A stretch of 64,000 bases of DNA from an uncultured Pedosphaera sp. GTDB lineage: Bacteria > Verrucomicrobiota > Verrucomicrobiia > Limisphaerales > Pedosphaeraceae. The translations under genes were made by a program, and so were the position numbers. Shown in pieces: positions 27,889-36,920 of the stretch (position 1 is the stretch's first letter; every line of letters begins with the position of its first letter). The notes beneath the pieces were generated by a model. It was not told where the DNA came from. It did no database searches and saw only the letters and a program-made list of their open reading frames with translations. The stretch is taken from assembly GCA_903918755.1 (NCBI GenBank), contig CAIXFN010000013.1:1-64000 (forward strand), read 5' to 3'.

Positions 27889-29145
27889 TCAAAATACGGG
27901 ATTTTTTTCGACTGTCAAGAGTGGGTGATCGGCGGACCCTTTCACGAGCAATTCCGAAGGCTTTCCCATCAAGTATTGGCCGAAAAATTCTCGCAGGACG
28001 GCACGAGTCGCCGCGATGAACGCCTGGCCGTCGACGGGGTGGGAAAATATGGGTTTACCGCTGGGATACGAGCTGGTGGCGATACCTGGGATCACCCCCA
28101 AATCCGTGAAGTTGGCGTGTTCGGCGCCGGTCAACTTCAGCTGGATGCCGGGCGTGGCTTTTTGTGCATATTCCGTTTCCGAGCGCGCTTTTTCCCGGGT
28201 ATTCGGTGAATCCTGGTGGTCCGACTTCAGGATGAGCACGGGAAGCGCCTGGGCGTCCTCGGGGTCCACGTATCCGGGGTCGAGGAGCGCAATGGCCTTC
28301 AGTCGTTTATCGAGGCGAGGCATTCTGGCCACGATCAACCCGCCGGCGGAATGGCCAAAGGCGCCGATCCGACTGAGGTCCACGCGACCAAAGAACCGGT
28401 GGCCTTTAGTCTCATTCCAAACCTGCAACTGATCGAGCTCATAGCTCAAATCACCGGCCCACAGCGAGAACATCTCCCCCCGGTAGCCGGGGGTGATGTT
28501 CCCGGCGGGAAAGGGAACCGTGATACCGCTTCCAACCGGGACGTCGCCAACCACCACGAAGCCATGGCTCGCCAGGTCCTCGGCCAGCGAGGTGTACTTC
28601 GAGGGAAACGAGATGCTGCCCGGCGCCAGCAGGATCACGGGAAAGCGCTCGGGGGATGACGCCAGGGAAACGTCCTCCCGGGAATGAACGACGATGGAAG
28701 CCAGGTATTTCTGGGCATCCCGCGCCAACGGGTCGGGAGATTTCGCCAAGAACTCGTGGTAATCGGCCCCCAAGCGGACCCACTCGGGGAACATCCAAGC
28801 GGAATGGTCGCCCTTGGGTCCGGACTGCGCGGGATACCAAATCTGGGACCAGAATTCGCGCTTGTGGTCTTTCTGGGTGCCCCGAAGGTCCTCCCGTGAC
28901 ACGTCGACCATATAAACGGTGGTGCGGCCCACGGCATACTTTCCGGTTGGTGCCGGCAATACTGGCGGTTCGGCGGCGGCGGCGGCGAGCGGCGGCACGA
29001 AGGCCACGCCCATGGCCAGGATCACGAATGCCTTGAGCACTTGATAAAACAGGTGATCGCGCCGCTTTGGATGACATGAGCCATTAGGAAATTGGAGTTC
29101 CGGGCTACGAGGATACCGCAGTATTTCTTTTCTGATCGCGTTCAT
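27889..29145 (-). CDS. Exported PAF-acetylhydrolase-like alpha/beta hydrolase
   Basis: A 418-aa serine esterase related to plasma-type platelet-activating-factor acetylhydrolase (isoform II fold). The nucleophile elbow GHSAGG is at 264-269 (Ser266), the acid is probably in the LLDPGYVD segment near 289-294, and the His is in AEHANFTD (343). A hydrophobic export signal (about 33-57) ends in an Ala run, after a polar N-terminal stretch, so the true start may lie downstream of 29145. It is upstream of, and probably co-transcribed with, the actin-like gene. Relatives hydrolyse short acyl chains from phospholipids or act on polyesters; substrate here is unknown. Confidence 0.85.
   Translation of the reverse strand: MNAIRKEILRYPRSPELQFPNGSCHPKRRDHLFYQVLKAFVILAMGVAFVPPLAAAAAEPPVLPAPTGKYAVGRTTVYMVDVSREDLRGTQKDHKREFWSQIWYPAQSGPKGDHSAWMFPEWVRLGADYHEFLAKSPDPLARDAQKYLASIVVHSREDVSLASSPERFPVILLAPGSISFPSKYTSLAEDLASHGFVVVGDVPVGSGITVPFPAGNITPGYRGEMFSLWAGDLSYELDQLQVWNETKGHRFFGRVDLSRIGAFGHSAGGLIVARMPRLDKRLKAIALLDPGYVDPEDAQALPVLILKSDHQDSPNTREKARSETEYAQKATPGIQLKLTGAEHANFTDLGVIPGIATSSYPSGKPIFSHPVDGQAFIAATRAVLREFFGQYLMGKPSELLVKGSADHPLLTVEKNPVF
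27891..27918 (-). promoter_or_regulatory. Candidate sigma-70 promoter for the actin-like gene
   Basis: On the minus strand a perfect -35 hexamer TTGACA (27913-27918) is followed after 16 bp by TATTTT (27891-27896) as -10. This places a start about 33 bp upstream of the actin ATG and overlaps the last codons of the hydrolase gene. It would allow actin expression independent of the upstream gene. Confidence 0.5.
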
Positions 29146-29220
29146 GTTGCGCGTGCGCCATCGATTCGCTCCCCGGCGGGAGACGCCAAGGCAGCATTTG
29201 TGGCTAATCTTTTTAACAAC

Positions 29221-29607
29221 TCAAGTGCCGCCCTTCCCCTTGACGACCAATTTTCCTTCCTTGTCGAAGCCCACACAATAGAACATGTCTATGTCAGTCA
29301 CCCAGGTGTAAAATATCACCCCATTCGACCGAGCTGCCCTTTCATATTCCTTTTCGAATCCAGCCACTTGGCCGAGGGTGAATTCAGGGTTCGTTGAATA
29401 GGGGTTTTGTTTCATGATGACCAGCACTTGGTTGGTGGTCATGCCGGGTCGCAATAAATCGAAGGCGCTTTGCAAATTGGTGCCAAAAAGCGGCGTTAAT
29501 CCAGTAGACCGCCCGATGCGAAACAACGCAACCGCACACCATAGTGAAATGCCAAGGGTGGACAGAATGGATACCCTGACGAAAGCATTCAGAATATGGC
29601 GGCGCAT
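29221..29607 (-). CDS. Small membrane-anchored protein, BamE/SmpA-like
   Basis: A 128-aa protein with one N-terminal transmembrane or signal-anchor segment (about 8-30) and a soluble domain. The segment DLLRPGMTTNQVLVIMKQNP resembles the GMT-xx-QV opening of the SmpA/OmlA (BamE) fold, followed by a short beta-rich region ending in FDKEGKLVVKGKGGT. No lipobox is evident. Base composition is lower in GC than the left and right arms, like the actin-like gene. Function not assigned. Confidence 0.55.
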   Translation of the reverse strand: MRRHILNAFVRVSILSTLGISLWCAVALFRIGRSTGLTPLFGTNLQSAFDLLRPGMTTNQVLVIMKQNPYSTNPEFTLGQVAGFEKEYERAARSNGVIFYTWVTDIDMFYCVGFDKEGKLVVKGKGGT

Positions 29608-29938
29608 AAGCTCTGGAAAAAAATCTGCCGCACGAGTGGGGGATTCGCAAGGAAGGAATATTTTTGAACAGAAGGGCGCGAAGGACGCGAAAACACGAAG
29701 GAAGACAGGTGAAGGAGGGGAAGTTGAGGGTGACGGTGGGGAGCGGGCAAATGATGGGTTCTATGCCGCTCCTATGGAGCTTGGGGTTTTTGGGTTTGGT
29801 GAGTGCTATAATCATGGCGCTCCGCTGGAGCTTGGGGGCTTCGACAATGCCGCGTGATGCGGCGGGCACGGTGCTGAGGCACCGGCGACGTGCAAGGTGA
29901 TCGGCTGTTGAAGACGACAGAGGCGGGACAGTTCCGCC
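29608..29938. other. Region without a gene, with hairpin repeats
   Basis: 331 bp with no convincing gene. The left part contains an Arg/Lys-like purine-rich stretch (GCGCGAAGGACGCGAAAACACGAAG region), which looks like a degenerate dispersed repeat. Two near-copies of a 19-bp hairpin follow at 29768-29786 and 29819-29837. Confidence 0.5.
29768..29837. repeat. Duplicated GCTCCnnnGGAGC hairpin
   Basis: GCTCCTATGGAGCTTGGGG (29768-29786) and GCTCCGCTGGAGCTTGGGG (29819-29837) differ at three bases in the loop; each is a 5-bp stem. The second is preceded by GCTATAAT (29805-29812), also found before the hairpin at 2431. This suggests a dispersed palindromic repeat family. Confidence 0.65.
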
Positions 29939-31180
29939 CTATTGCTGGGGGTGCAAACTGGCCTGCAGGAACTGTTCGATTTGGTCGATGATGACGGGTT
30001 CGGCGTATTTGGCGCGGACTTCGGCGTGGCCGGTGGCGGCCAGGCGGGCGCGGAGGGTGGGATCGCTGTCGAGTTCGACGATGCGGCGACCGAGTTCGCC
30101 GGCGTCGCCGGCTTCGTAAGTCAGGGCATTTTGGCCGTGGCGGAAGAGTTCCTGGCTGCCGCCTTTCATGGTGCCGATCACGGGCAGGCCGCTGGCCATG
30201 GCTTCGAGCGGGGTGAGGGCGAAGGGTTCCTCCCATTCGGAGGTGAAGATCAACCCATCGTGGGCGCTGTAAACAGCGGGCATCTCGGCCGCGCCGGCGG
30301 AATGGAAGGTCACCCGCAACTGGTACTTGGCGACGAAGGCTTCCAATTCGGCGGTGTATTTGGCGTCGCCTTTGCCGTATATCCGCAGTTCACCGGCAAA
30401 TTTGCCGGCGCAGGCGGCCATGGCCCGGAGGGCGGTCATCACGCCTTTGTCTTCGGACAAACGGCCGACGTAAAGCAGTTTGCGGAGGGGACGGTCCGCG
30501 GGAATCGGGTCGCCAAAGAACCGGGTGATATCCACCGGGCAGTAAATCACCCCGCCGTGACCGACGGGGAACCCCTTGGCCACGGTTAAATCCCGGAGTG
30601 CTTTGCTGCAAAAGTAAATGCGGGGAAACCGAATGGCGGTCACGGGATCCGTGGGGGCCAAGCGACTCCAGCGGCGGCGCAGGCCGAGCAGGGTCCAGAT
30701 TTTGCGCAACGCCCCGGCAGCGGGTTCCGGGTGGGGCCGGTTCCACCAATTCAGCCACACATCGGCCACGAGGCTGCGCGCAATCCAATGATCGGAAACA
30801 TCGTAAACCACGGGCAGGCCCGATTCCTGGAGGGTGAGGCAGAAGGATTTGGAAATCCCCCCCAGGTTCCAAACGTGAACCACGTCGGGCGCAAATTCCG
30901 CCAGCGCGGTGCGCAGCACGGTGTGGTTGTGAAATTCCAGTTTCCGCAATTCGGCAATCCCCAGCCAGGGATGGCCGAAGAAACCGTGGATACGCAGTTG
31001 GCGCGACACGCCGTCCACGACCGCGCCAACGGCGGCGGAGTCCCCCACCCCGTGATTGGAGGTGAGCACCCGCACCGTGTGGCCGCGGGCGCGCAAGGCG
31101 TTGACGACGGCCGCGCAACGGAGTTCGTAACCGCCGACGTAGTGCGGCGGATAAAGATTGGAAACGACCAGAATTTTCAT
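29939..31180 (-). CDS. Glycosyltransferase, GT4 family
   Basis: A 413-aa GT-B enzyme that transfers a sugar from a nucleotide-activated donor in the cytoplasm. The N-terminal acceptor domain starts with LVVSNLYPPHYVGGYELRC, and the C-terminal donor domain has YVGRLSEDKGVM and the EX7E motif in EEPFALTPLEAMASGLPVIG. It is the last gene of the polysaccharide run and overlaps the preceding GT2 gene by 4 bp (ATGA). Specific sugar and linkage cannot be read from sequence. Confidence 0.92.
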   Translation of the reverse strand: MKILVVSNLYPPHYVGGYELRCAAVVNALRARGHTVRVLTSNHGVGDSAAVGAVVDGVSRQLRIHGFFGHPWLGIAELRKLEFHNHTVLRTALAEFAPDVVHVWNLGGISKSFCLTLQESGLPVVYDVSDHWIARSLVADVWLNWWNRPHPEPAAGALRKIWTLLGLRRRWSRLAPTDPVTAIRFPRIYFCSKALRDLTVAKGFPVGHGGVIYCPVDITRFFGDPIPADRPLRKLLYVGRLSEDKGVMTALRAMAACAGKFAGELRIYGKGDAKYTAELEAFVAKYQLRVTFHSAGAAEMPAVYSAHDGLIFTSEWEEPFALTPLEAMASGLPVIGTMKGGSQELFRHGQNALTYEAGDAGELGRRIVELDSDPTLRARLAATGHAEVRAKYAEPVIIDQIEQFLQASLHPQQ

Positions 31181-32052
31181 GGCTTGCCCGTCGCCCGCTC
31201 GGACCAGCCCTGGCGGAAGCCCGCCAGTTTGCCGGTGCGCTGCCGCCAGCGAATGCGCGCGGCATGGGGTAGTTCATCCAAACGACCATTCCGCGAGCAA
31301 AAGCGCAGATCCTGCCGCACATCATTCAACCAGCCGAACGCGACGGTTTTGAGAAAATTGAATTCCGTGGGCGCGCCGGTCCAGGCTTTGCCAATAGCCC
31401 GGGCATCGCCAAAACTGCGCTTCCGGGACTGTTCCGGAGTGTAATTGTGGGAATGCATGGCCACCGATTCGGGGACATACACCACTTCATATCCCTGCGC
31501 TTTGCACCAGCGGGTGTACTCATCATCCTCGGCGTATTGCAAATCCTCCCGGAAGCCGCGGCGCGCCCAGACGTCCTTGCGGAGACCGCTGCTGACCATG
31601 CTGAAAAAATGATCCCAATGAATTGATTCCCGTTGCGGACCGAAGCAGCGGTCATAGTCACAGGCGTAAACGGCGGCGCAATCTGGTCGCGGGATTTGCC
31701 GGCCAAAGCAGGCCGCCACGCGGGGATTTTGCAATGCGGCGACCAACGGTCCCAGCCAGTTGCCGCCCTGGGGAGTGGCATCGGCGTTGAGAAAAATACC
31801 GAACCCGGTCCGGGCCAGGCGCATCCCGTGGTTCATCACCCGGCTGGGATTGTATTCCGCGGGAGTGATCTGGATAAAGTGCGCAGGATTGGCGGCGCGA
31901 ATCATTTCCACCGAGCCATCCGTGGAACCGGAATCAATCACAATCAATTCCCAGTCCCGATGTTCCTGCGCCCGCAAAGCGGGCAGCGTGCCCTGCAACG
32001 CCCAGGCTTCGTTGTAGGAACGCATAATGATACTGACCGGCGGCAAACTCAT
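31177..32052 (-). CDS. Glycosyltransferase, GT2 family
   Basis: 291 aa, starting at the ATG at 32050-32052 (MSLPPVSIIMRSYNEAW), which overlaps the upstream flippase stop by 4 bp. The GT-A fold signatures are VSIIMRSYNE, VIDSGSTDGS (nucleotide binding) and FLNADATP (DxD-like metal site), then YAEDDEYTRWCKAQGYEVVYVPES. It belongs to the translationally coupled chain of polysaccharide genes and probably adds a sugar to a lipid-linked repeat unit. Confidence 0.92.
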   Translation of the reverse strand: MSLPPVSIIMRSYNEAWALQGTLPALRAQEHRDWELIVIDSGSTDGSVEMIRAANPAHFIQITPAEYNPSRVMNHGMRLARTGFGIFLNADATPQGGNWLGPLVAALQNPRVAACFGRQIPRPDCAAVYACDYDRCFGPQRESIHWDHFFSMVSSGLRKDVWARRGFREDLQYAEDDEYTRWCKAQGYEVVYVPESVAMHSHNYTPEQSRKRSFGDARAIGKAWTGAPTEFNFLKTVAFGWLNDVRQDLRFCSRNGRLDELPHAARIRWRQRTGKLAGFRQGWSERATGKP

Positions 32053-33611
32053 GCAGGCTGACTCCCCGGCAAAGATTTTTTGCGGCCCAGGCGGGCCAAA
32101 ATCATGCGGCGTTCTTCCGCGGTCAAGGCCAGGCGCCAGAGGCCGGCCATTGCCAATACCCCGGCCAAGGTGGCCTGAATAAACATGACCAAGGTGGTGG
32201 TCCCACCGGGGGCGGGAAAAACGAGTTTGAAAACCACCAGCAAGCCGAGCATGGGAGCGCAGGCAAGCCAGGACGGTAGCACGGTGCGCAGGAACAAGCG
32301 CCCGCCACTGATGCCGCCGTCCCGCGCCATCCAGGGCCAGAGGTGGACCCAGCCAAAATAAAGCGTTGGGATAAGCGAACCTATTGCCACCGCCGCCACA
32401 TTCCGAAAAACGAGCACCAGGACCACGCTCAACACCACGTTGGCCACGGCCTCGCCCAGTCCCAGCCAGAGGAGCAACCGCTCGTGACCACACATCATGA
32501 AAATGCGTTTGGAGACGGCATGCGTCAGAATGGTGGTATAGAACCAGAAGAGGAGAACTTCGCCGACCAGCCAGGTTTCCGGAGCGATGTGGTGATCGCC
32601 GGTCAGCAACCGGATCAACTCGTTCATGTAGAAGGCGCAGAGGAGGAAAAGGGGCGTGGCGATCAGCACGCTCCAACGCAGGCTATTCACCAGCAAGTCA
32701 CTCAACGAGGCCTTGTCCCCGACAGCGTGCAAATGCGCCGCCGCCGGCGACAGAGTGTCCTGCACCTGCCGCGTAAACTGGTTGAACACCTCGGCGATCT
32801 TCGCGCCCGCCTGGTAAATGGCAACCGCGCCCACCGACAAAGCCGTGCCCAGCACCAGTTGATCCGTCTTGCCCAAAACTATATTGGTGGCGGTGGAGAG
32901 GTAGGCGAAAATCGAAAAGCGCATGGTATCCCGCATCAGGGCCGGGGAGAAATACCGGAGGCGCAACTTGACCTCGGGCATCCGGCGCAAGGCAAACGCG
33001 GCCGCAAAAAAATCGGGCGCGAGGGCGAAGAACAGCGCGATGTTCATCACCACCAGAAAGCTCCACTTGAACCATACCGCGCAGATGATGAAACCCAAAC
33101 GAAGGACGAGGGCGATGGAAATGAGATTGTTCGCCAGGCGGATGCGCTGCTGCCCGCGCAGGACCTCGGGAAAGATCCCCATGGGAAAGGCGAGTCCGAT
33201 GCCGACGAAGAAAACCACCAGGACCGTGCGAAATTCCGCCAGATTCGCCGGGGAAACGCCAAACCAACCGATGATGTATTTGGATCCCAGCAACACGACG
33301 AGCGCGATCCCCGCGGCGACGGCCAGATAGAATAGCAGGATGGTGCTTAACACCTTGCTTAAGGCCTCCCACTCCTGCTTCACGGAGAGTTCGGCCACCC
33401 GTTTCTGGGCGGCGAAGCCAAAACCGAAATCCAGCAAAATCCCGTAACCAAACACACTCCACAACAATGACCAGAAGCCGAATTGTTCCTTGGTCAGCGC
33501 CTGGTACAGCATGCGGAAGGTCAACAAACCCACCGCCATGCCCAGCACGGTCCGGATGTAATTCGAAACCGAATTACTCCAGATATTGCGTTTCACTTCC
33601 GCGTAACTCAT
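32049..33611 (-). CDS. Oligosaccharide flippase (Wzx-like)
   Basis: A 520-aa inner-membrane protein with about 12-14 hydrophobic segments, of the polysaccharide-biosynthesis (MOP/RfbX-like) family. It flips undecaprenyl-linked repeat units to the periplasm. The start ATG at 33609-33611 overlaps the upstream glycosyltransferase stop by 4 bp. The N-terminal helix with SVSNYIRTVLGMAVGLLTFRMLYQALTKE and a long ordered series of TM helices fit the family. Neighbouring glycosyltransferases and the initiating transferase support the role. Confidence 0.9.
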   Translation of the reverse strand: MSYAEVKRNIWSNSVSNYIRTVLGMAVGLLTFRMLYQALTKEQFGFWSLLWSVFGYGILLDFGFGFAAQKRVAELSVKQEWEALSKVLSTILLFYLAVAAGIALVVLLGSKYIIGWFGVSPANLAEFRTVLVVFFVGIGLAFPMGIFPEVLRGQQRIRLANNLISIALVLRLGFIICAVWFKWSFLVVMNIALFFALAPDFFAAAFALRRMPEVKLRLRYFSPALMRDTMRFSIFAYLSTATNIVLGKTDQLVLGTALSVGAVAIYQAGAKIAEVFNQFTRQVQDTLSPAAAHLHAVGDKASLSDLLVNSLRWSVLIATPLFLLCAFYMNELIRLLTGDHHIAPETWLVGEVLLFWFYTTILTHAVSKRIFMMCGHERLLLWLGLGEAVANVVLSVVLVLVFRNVAAVAIGSLIPTLYFGWVHLWPWMARDGGISGGRLFLRTVLPSWLACAPMLGLLVVFKLVFPAPGGTTTLVMFIQATLAGVLAMAGLWRLALTAEERRMILARLGRKKSLPGSQPA

Positions 33612-34894
33612 TGGCCCGCCCTCCCGTAACGCCGGTCGGCATGACGTTCCGCCGCCTGGTAGAGTTCCTCCAATTGCGCGGTCACCCGGCTCCAATCATA
33701 ACGGGTTCGCGCCTCGGCCTGCCCGGCCGCGGCCAGCGACTGACGCAAGGCGGGGGAAGCCGCCAGCGAGGTCAGGCGCGCGGCCAAATCCTCGGGGGTC
33801 CCCTGCTCGCCCGGCGAGATGAACAAACCATTCTCACCGTCCCGCACGAGGGATTTTAAGCCGCCCACCCGGTTGACGATGACCGGACGACCGGCACTCC
33901 AGGCCTCCAGGACCACAATGCCAAACGGTTCGTGCATCGAGGGGAGCACGAAAACATCGCAGGCATGAAAGGCATCCTGCAATTCAGGATTATCATTGCG
34001 CAATCCCGGCAGCAATTTGGCGCAACCCGTCAAATTATTTTCCGCGAGGAATTGGCGCAGGGCGGCAGCGTATTCCGGTTGGGTCTCCGGACCGATCAGG
34101 ATCAAATACGCGGCCGGATGGAGCGCGCGAAAGCGGGCGAAACCGGCGAGCAGCAGCTTTTGGTTTTTCTGCGAATCGATGCGGCTGATGTTCAGCACCA
34201 GAAAGGCGTCCGTCGGAATATTATGCTTTCGGCGAAAGGCGGCACCGTCTCCGGTGGCAAATTTCATCGAGTCCACCCCGTTCGGCAAATAGGCGATCCG
34301 GTCGTGTCCCAACTGGCCGCGGGCTTTGTCATATTCACTTTGGCCGACGCAAATCACCTGGTCGGCATCTTCCAGAATCCGCCGTGAACCGAAGAACGCG
34401 CCAAAGAATTTCCCCCATTCGGGCTTGTTGGCGATGGGTTGCATGATCTGGGCGCGCTCCGCCTCCGGCACATCAAACACCCCGCCATGGAGCGAGACCA
34501 CAAAAGGTTTCTTGCGCCAACGCGCGGCCGTCCGCACCTCCCCACCCAACCGCTTCAACGCGTGAGCGTGGAAAAGGCGAACCTCCGAGCGGGTCAACAA
34601 GGCGCAAAAGAGCGAGAGCGAGAGCAGGTTGCCGCCCTTCTTATCCATGGCCGCGCGATCGGCGGCACTCAACCCAAAAAACGGATACGAGTAGGGATAA
34701 CGCCGCACCGGAACGCCGCCGATGGTTTCCTCCCGTGCGCGCGCCAGCGCCAGGGAAGTCATGATCTCCGGCCGGGCGCCGGCGCGTTGCTGTTGCCGGG
34801 AGATTTCCAGGATCACCGTCTCCGTGCCACCCCACTCCTCAGCCACGAACCTTCGCGGCACGTGGAGGATGCGGTTGGGGAGCGTTCCGCTCAT
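33608..34894 (-). CDS. Glycosyltransferase, GT4 family
   Basis: 428 aa from the ATG at 34892-34894 (MSGTLPNRILHVPRRF). A GT-B fold with an acceptor domain (GGTETVILEISRQQQ; SLHGGVFDVPE) and a donor domain (LNISRIDSQKNQKLLLAGF; MHEPFGIVVLEAWSAGRPVIV with EX7E). It overlaps both neighbours by 4 bp, so it is translationally coupled in the polysaccharide operon. Donor and acceptor sugars are unknown. Confidence 0.92.
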   Translation of the reverse strand: MSGTLPNRILHVPRRFVAEEWGGTETVILEISRQQQRAGARPEIMTSLALARAREETIGGVPVRRYPYSYPFFGLSAADRAAMDKKGGNLLSLSLFCALLTRSEVRLFHAHALKRLGGEVRTAARWRKKPFVVSLHGGVFDVPEAERAQIMQPIANKPEWGKFFGAFFGSRRILEDADQVICVGQSEYDKARGQLGHDRIAYLPNGVDSMKFATGDGAAFRRKHNIPTDAFLVLNISRIDSQKNQKLLLAGFARFRALHPAAYLILIGPETQPEYAAALRQFLAENNLTGCAKLLPGLRNDNPELQDAFHACDVFVLPSMHEPFGIVVLEAWSAGRPVIVNRVGGLKSLVRDGENGLFISPGEQGTPEDLAARLTSLAASPALRQSLAAAGQAEARTRYDWSRVTAQLEELYQAAERHADRRYGRAGQ

Positions 34895-35652
34895 GCGCGC
34901 AGGAAGAGAAAAGTGCCGCCGTGCTCCTGCTCGACGCGGAAGCCCAGGTTGATCAGGTCGGCCACGATCTGATAGGTGCGGGCGTGCCCAATGAAAGCGG
35001 GGTGCAATTCCACGATGATCTTTTTGACACTGGCGGGAAGCTGACGGAAATTCACGAATTGTTCCGCCCCTTCGACATCCATGATAAGGGCCGTGGGGAG
35101 ATAGGCCAGGCGACCGCACAAAGTGGCCAGGCTCGCCGCCGGCACCTTCACGGAGCGTCCGCTGTTCGCGCCGGTCACCAGGGAATTCTCCCAAAATTCG
35201 TTGCCGATGTTCAGGGTCACTTCCCCGTCGTCCCCCGCCACCGCCACATTCCAAAGCACGGGCATCAGACCATTCAGCGCATAATTTTTCTCCAACAGTT
35301 TCGCGGTGTTGGGGTTGGCTTCCACCGTGGTGTAACGCTTGATCCCGACCCGCAGCTGGCAGAAAAGGCCGATGAAACCGATGGCACCACCGATTTCCAG
35401 CACGGCGTCGTCCGGGGTCAAATACTTTTGCGCGAGGGTGCGTTCCTGCGTTTCATAGCGTCCGAGCGAAAGGTTGTTCTTCATCACGGACGACAGGGTG
35501 CTGACATCCAGCTGCACGCCTTCCAGCGTCACGTGAGTTAGTTTGGGCAGGACAAATTTGAACCGCCAACGGGTGCGGAAATTTTCCCACCAGAAGTACA
35601 ACAACGAACGCTGCCAGAGACTCGGGGACGCGCCGGCTTCAGAGGTAGTCAT
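34891..35652 (-). CDS. FkbM family methyltransferase
   Basis: A 253-aa SAM-dependent O-methyltransferase of the FkbM type. The SAM-binding loop reads VLEIGGAIGFIGLFC (about 90-104), followed by the acidic VEANP and the LIMDVEGAEQFV segment typical of FkbM proteins. In polysaccharide clusters such enzymes methylate sugar hydroxyls. It overlaps both neighbouring genes by 4 bp. Confidence 0.88.
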   Translation of the reverse strand: MTTSEAGASPSLWQRSLLYFWWENFRTRWRFKFVLPKLTHVTLEGVQLDVSTLSSVMKNNLSLGRYETQERTLAQKYLTPDDAVLEIGGAIGFIGLFCQLRVGIKRYTTVEANPNTAKLLEKNYALNGLMPVLWNVAVAGDDGEVTLNIGNEFWENSLVTGANSGRSVKVPAASLATLCGRLAYLPTALIMDVEGAEQFVNFRQLPASVKKIIVELHPAFIGHARTYQIVADLINLGFRVEQEHGGTFLFLRA

Positions 35653-36836
35653 TTTGCCAGGGATTCGGATTGGGGGTGGTTGACTTGCTGCGTGAGGGAA
35701 ATATTTTGCCGCATCAGATTGAAAATATGCGGAATGGCGGTGACGTCCCCGGGGAGGGACGGTTGATTGGTGAGCACCGCGGCGTAACTGTGGGGGTCAG
35801 TAGGGTGATAGCCGTGCATGGCGCGAATCGGGCGCTCGCCCATGTGGCTGGGGACAATCAACACCCCTTCCTTCAGAAGAAAGATCAACTCCCCAAAGTA
35901 ACGATCGGGAAAGAAGGCCTGCAGGTTCTCCAATTCCGCGTCCGGCACGACGCGGCCCTGGGGCACCTGCTGCAGTGCCGCGGTGATCAATTTGCGCGCC
36001 TGGTCGTTAAAAAACCAAAACCGCGCCATCGTGGAATCATAGACCACCGCGTAATCCTTCTGAACTTCGAGGGGCAGCGCCTCAATCCGCGCCATCAAGT
36101 CGAGATGCTCATCACAGTTGGCCATTCCGTGATCACTAAAGACATAAAGCCGCACCTCCGAATACTGCTCCTTCGCCACCACGAGCAAGTCCCGGATCCA
36201 CTGTTCATAAACCCGCAACCGGGCGGGAATTTCCGGGGAATCGTTGCCCACGCGGTGCAACAAGCCGTCCAGTCCCGCCCAATACATGAAGGCAAAATCC
36301 ACACTGCCCGTCCGCAATTGGGCGGCCAGGGTATCGCGGTTTTCCTCCTCGGTGCGGGCGGGGTCACTGACAAAATAAGGAACTTTGCCGGCGGTCAGCA
36401 CATCAAAGATGTTCTCGCCGCGGTTCATGCCACCCGGTTGGAGCGGGCTCTTCTTCTCGGTGAAATCGTAATTGTGGATGTGCTGAAAGGGGATGTTATA
36501 GAGATCAAAATAACCCCGAAAATTAAGGCGACTTTTGACCGCCTTCGTCAGCCAGCGTCGGAAAATGCGCCGGCTGGTCACCGCCTTGGGCAGCCAGCGT
36601 AAGGAGCGGAGCCATTTGAAGGGCGAATTGGCCGGATCATGGACAAAATAGCACCAATTGCGATGCTGCACCGGCCAGCGACCCGAGAGAATGGAAGGGA
36701 CGCAGGTGGAACTGTAGCCGAAAACACTATCCAACCGCTTCCGAACCGGAGCGAAATCCTGGCCAAAGGAATCGTTCCGCAAGATCTCCCACCCCATGGC
36801 ATCAATCATGATAAACAGACCCAGAACCGGTTTCAT
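35649..36836 (-). CDS. Alkaline-phosphatase-fold phosphodiesterase-like protein
   Basis: A 395-aa protein of the type I phosphodiesterase/nucleotide pyrophosphatase or phosphoglycerate-mutase superfamily. Metal ligands are suggested by FIMIDAMGWEIL at the N-terminus, YVFSDHGMANCDEHLD near residue 236, and SHMGERPIRAMHGYHPTD near 330. The Thr/Ser nucleophile probably lies in the YSSTCVPSI segment (about 42-50). There is no signal peptide. It overlaps the FkbM gene by 4 bp and so belongs to the polysaccharide operon; it may act on a phosphate-containing substituent or precursor. Substrate unknown. Confidence 0.8.
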   Translation of the reverse strand: MKPVLGLFIMIDAMGWEILRNDSFGQDFAPVRKRLDSVFGYSSTCVPSILSGRWPVQHRNWCYFVHDPANSPFKWLRSLRWLPKAVTSRRIFRRWLTKAVKSRLNFRGYFDLYNIPFQHIHNYDFTEKKSPLQPGGMNRGENIFDVLTAGKVPYFVSDPARTEEENRDTLAAQLRTGSVDFAFMYWAGLDGLLHRVGNDSPEIPARLRVYEQWIRDLLVVAKEQYSEVRLYVFSDHGMANCDEHLDLMARIEALPLEVQKDYAVVYDSTMARFWFFNDQARKLITAALQQVPQGRVVPDAELENLQAFFPDRYFGELIFLLKEGVLIVPSHMGERPIRAMHGYHPTDPHSYAAVLTNQPSLPGDVTAIPHIFNLMRQNISLTQQVNHPQSESLAK

Positions 36837-36920
36837 TGGTTCCTCCCGGTTAATTTTACCGGCCCGGCCGTTCCTTGTTTTACCACAGGCCGTCGCTTAT
36901 TGTTCATGACTGGTTCCTAA

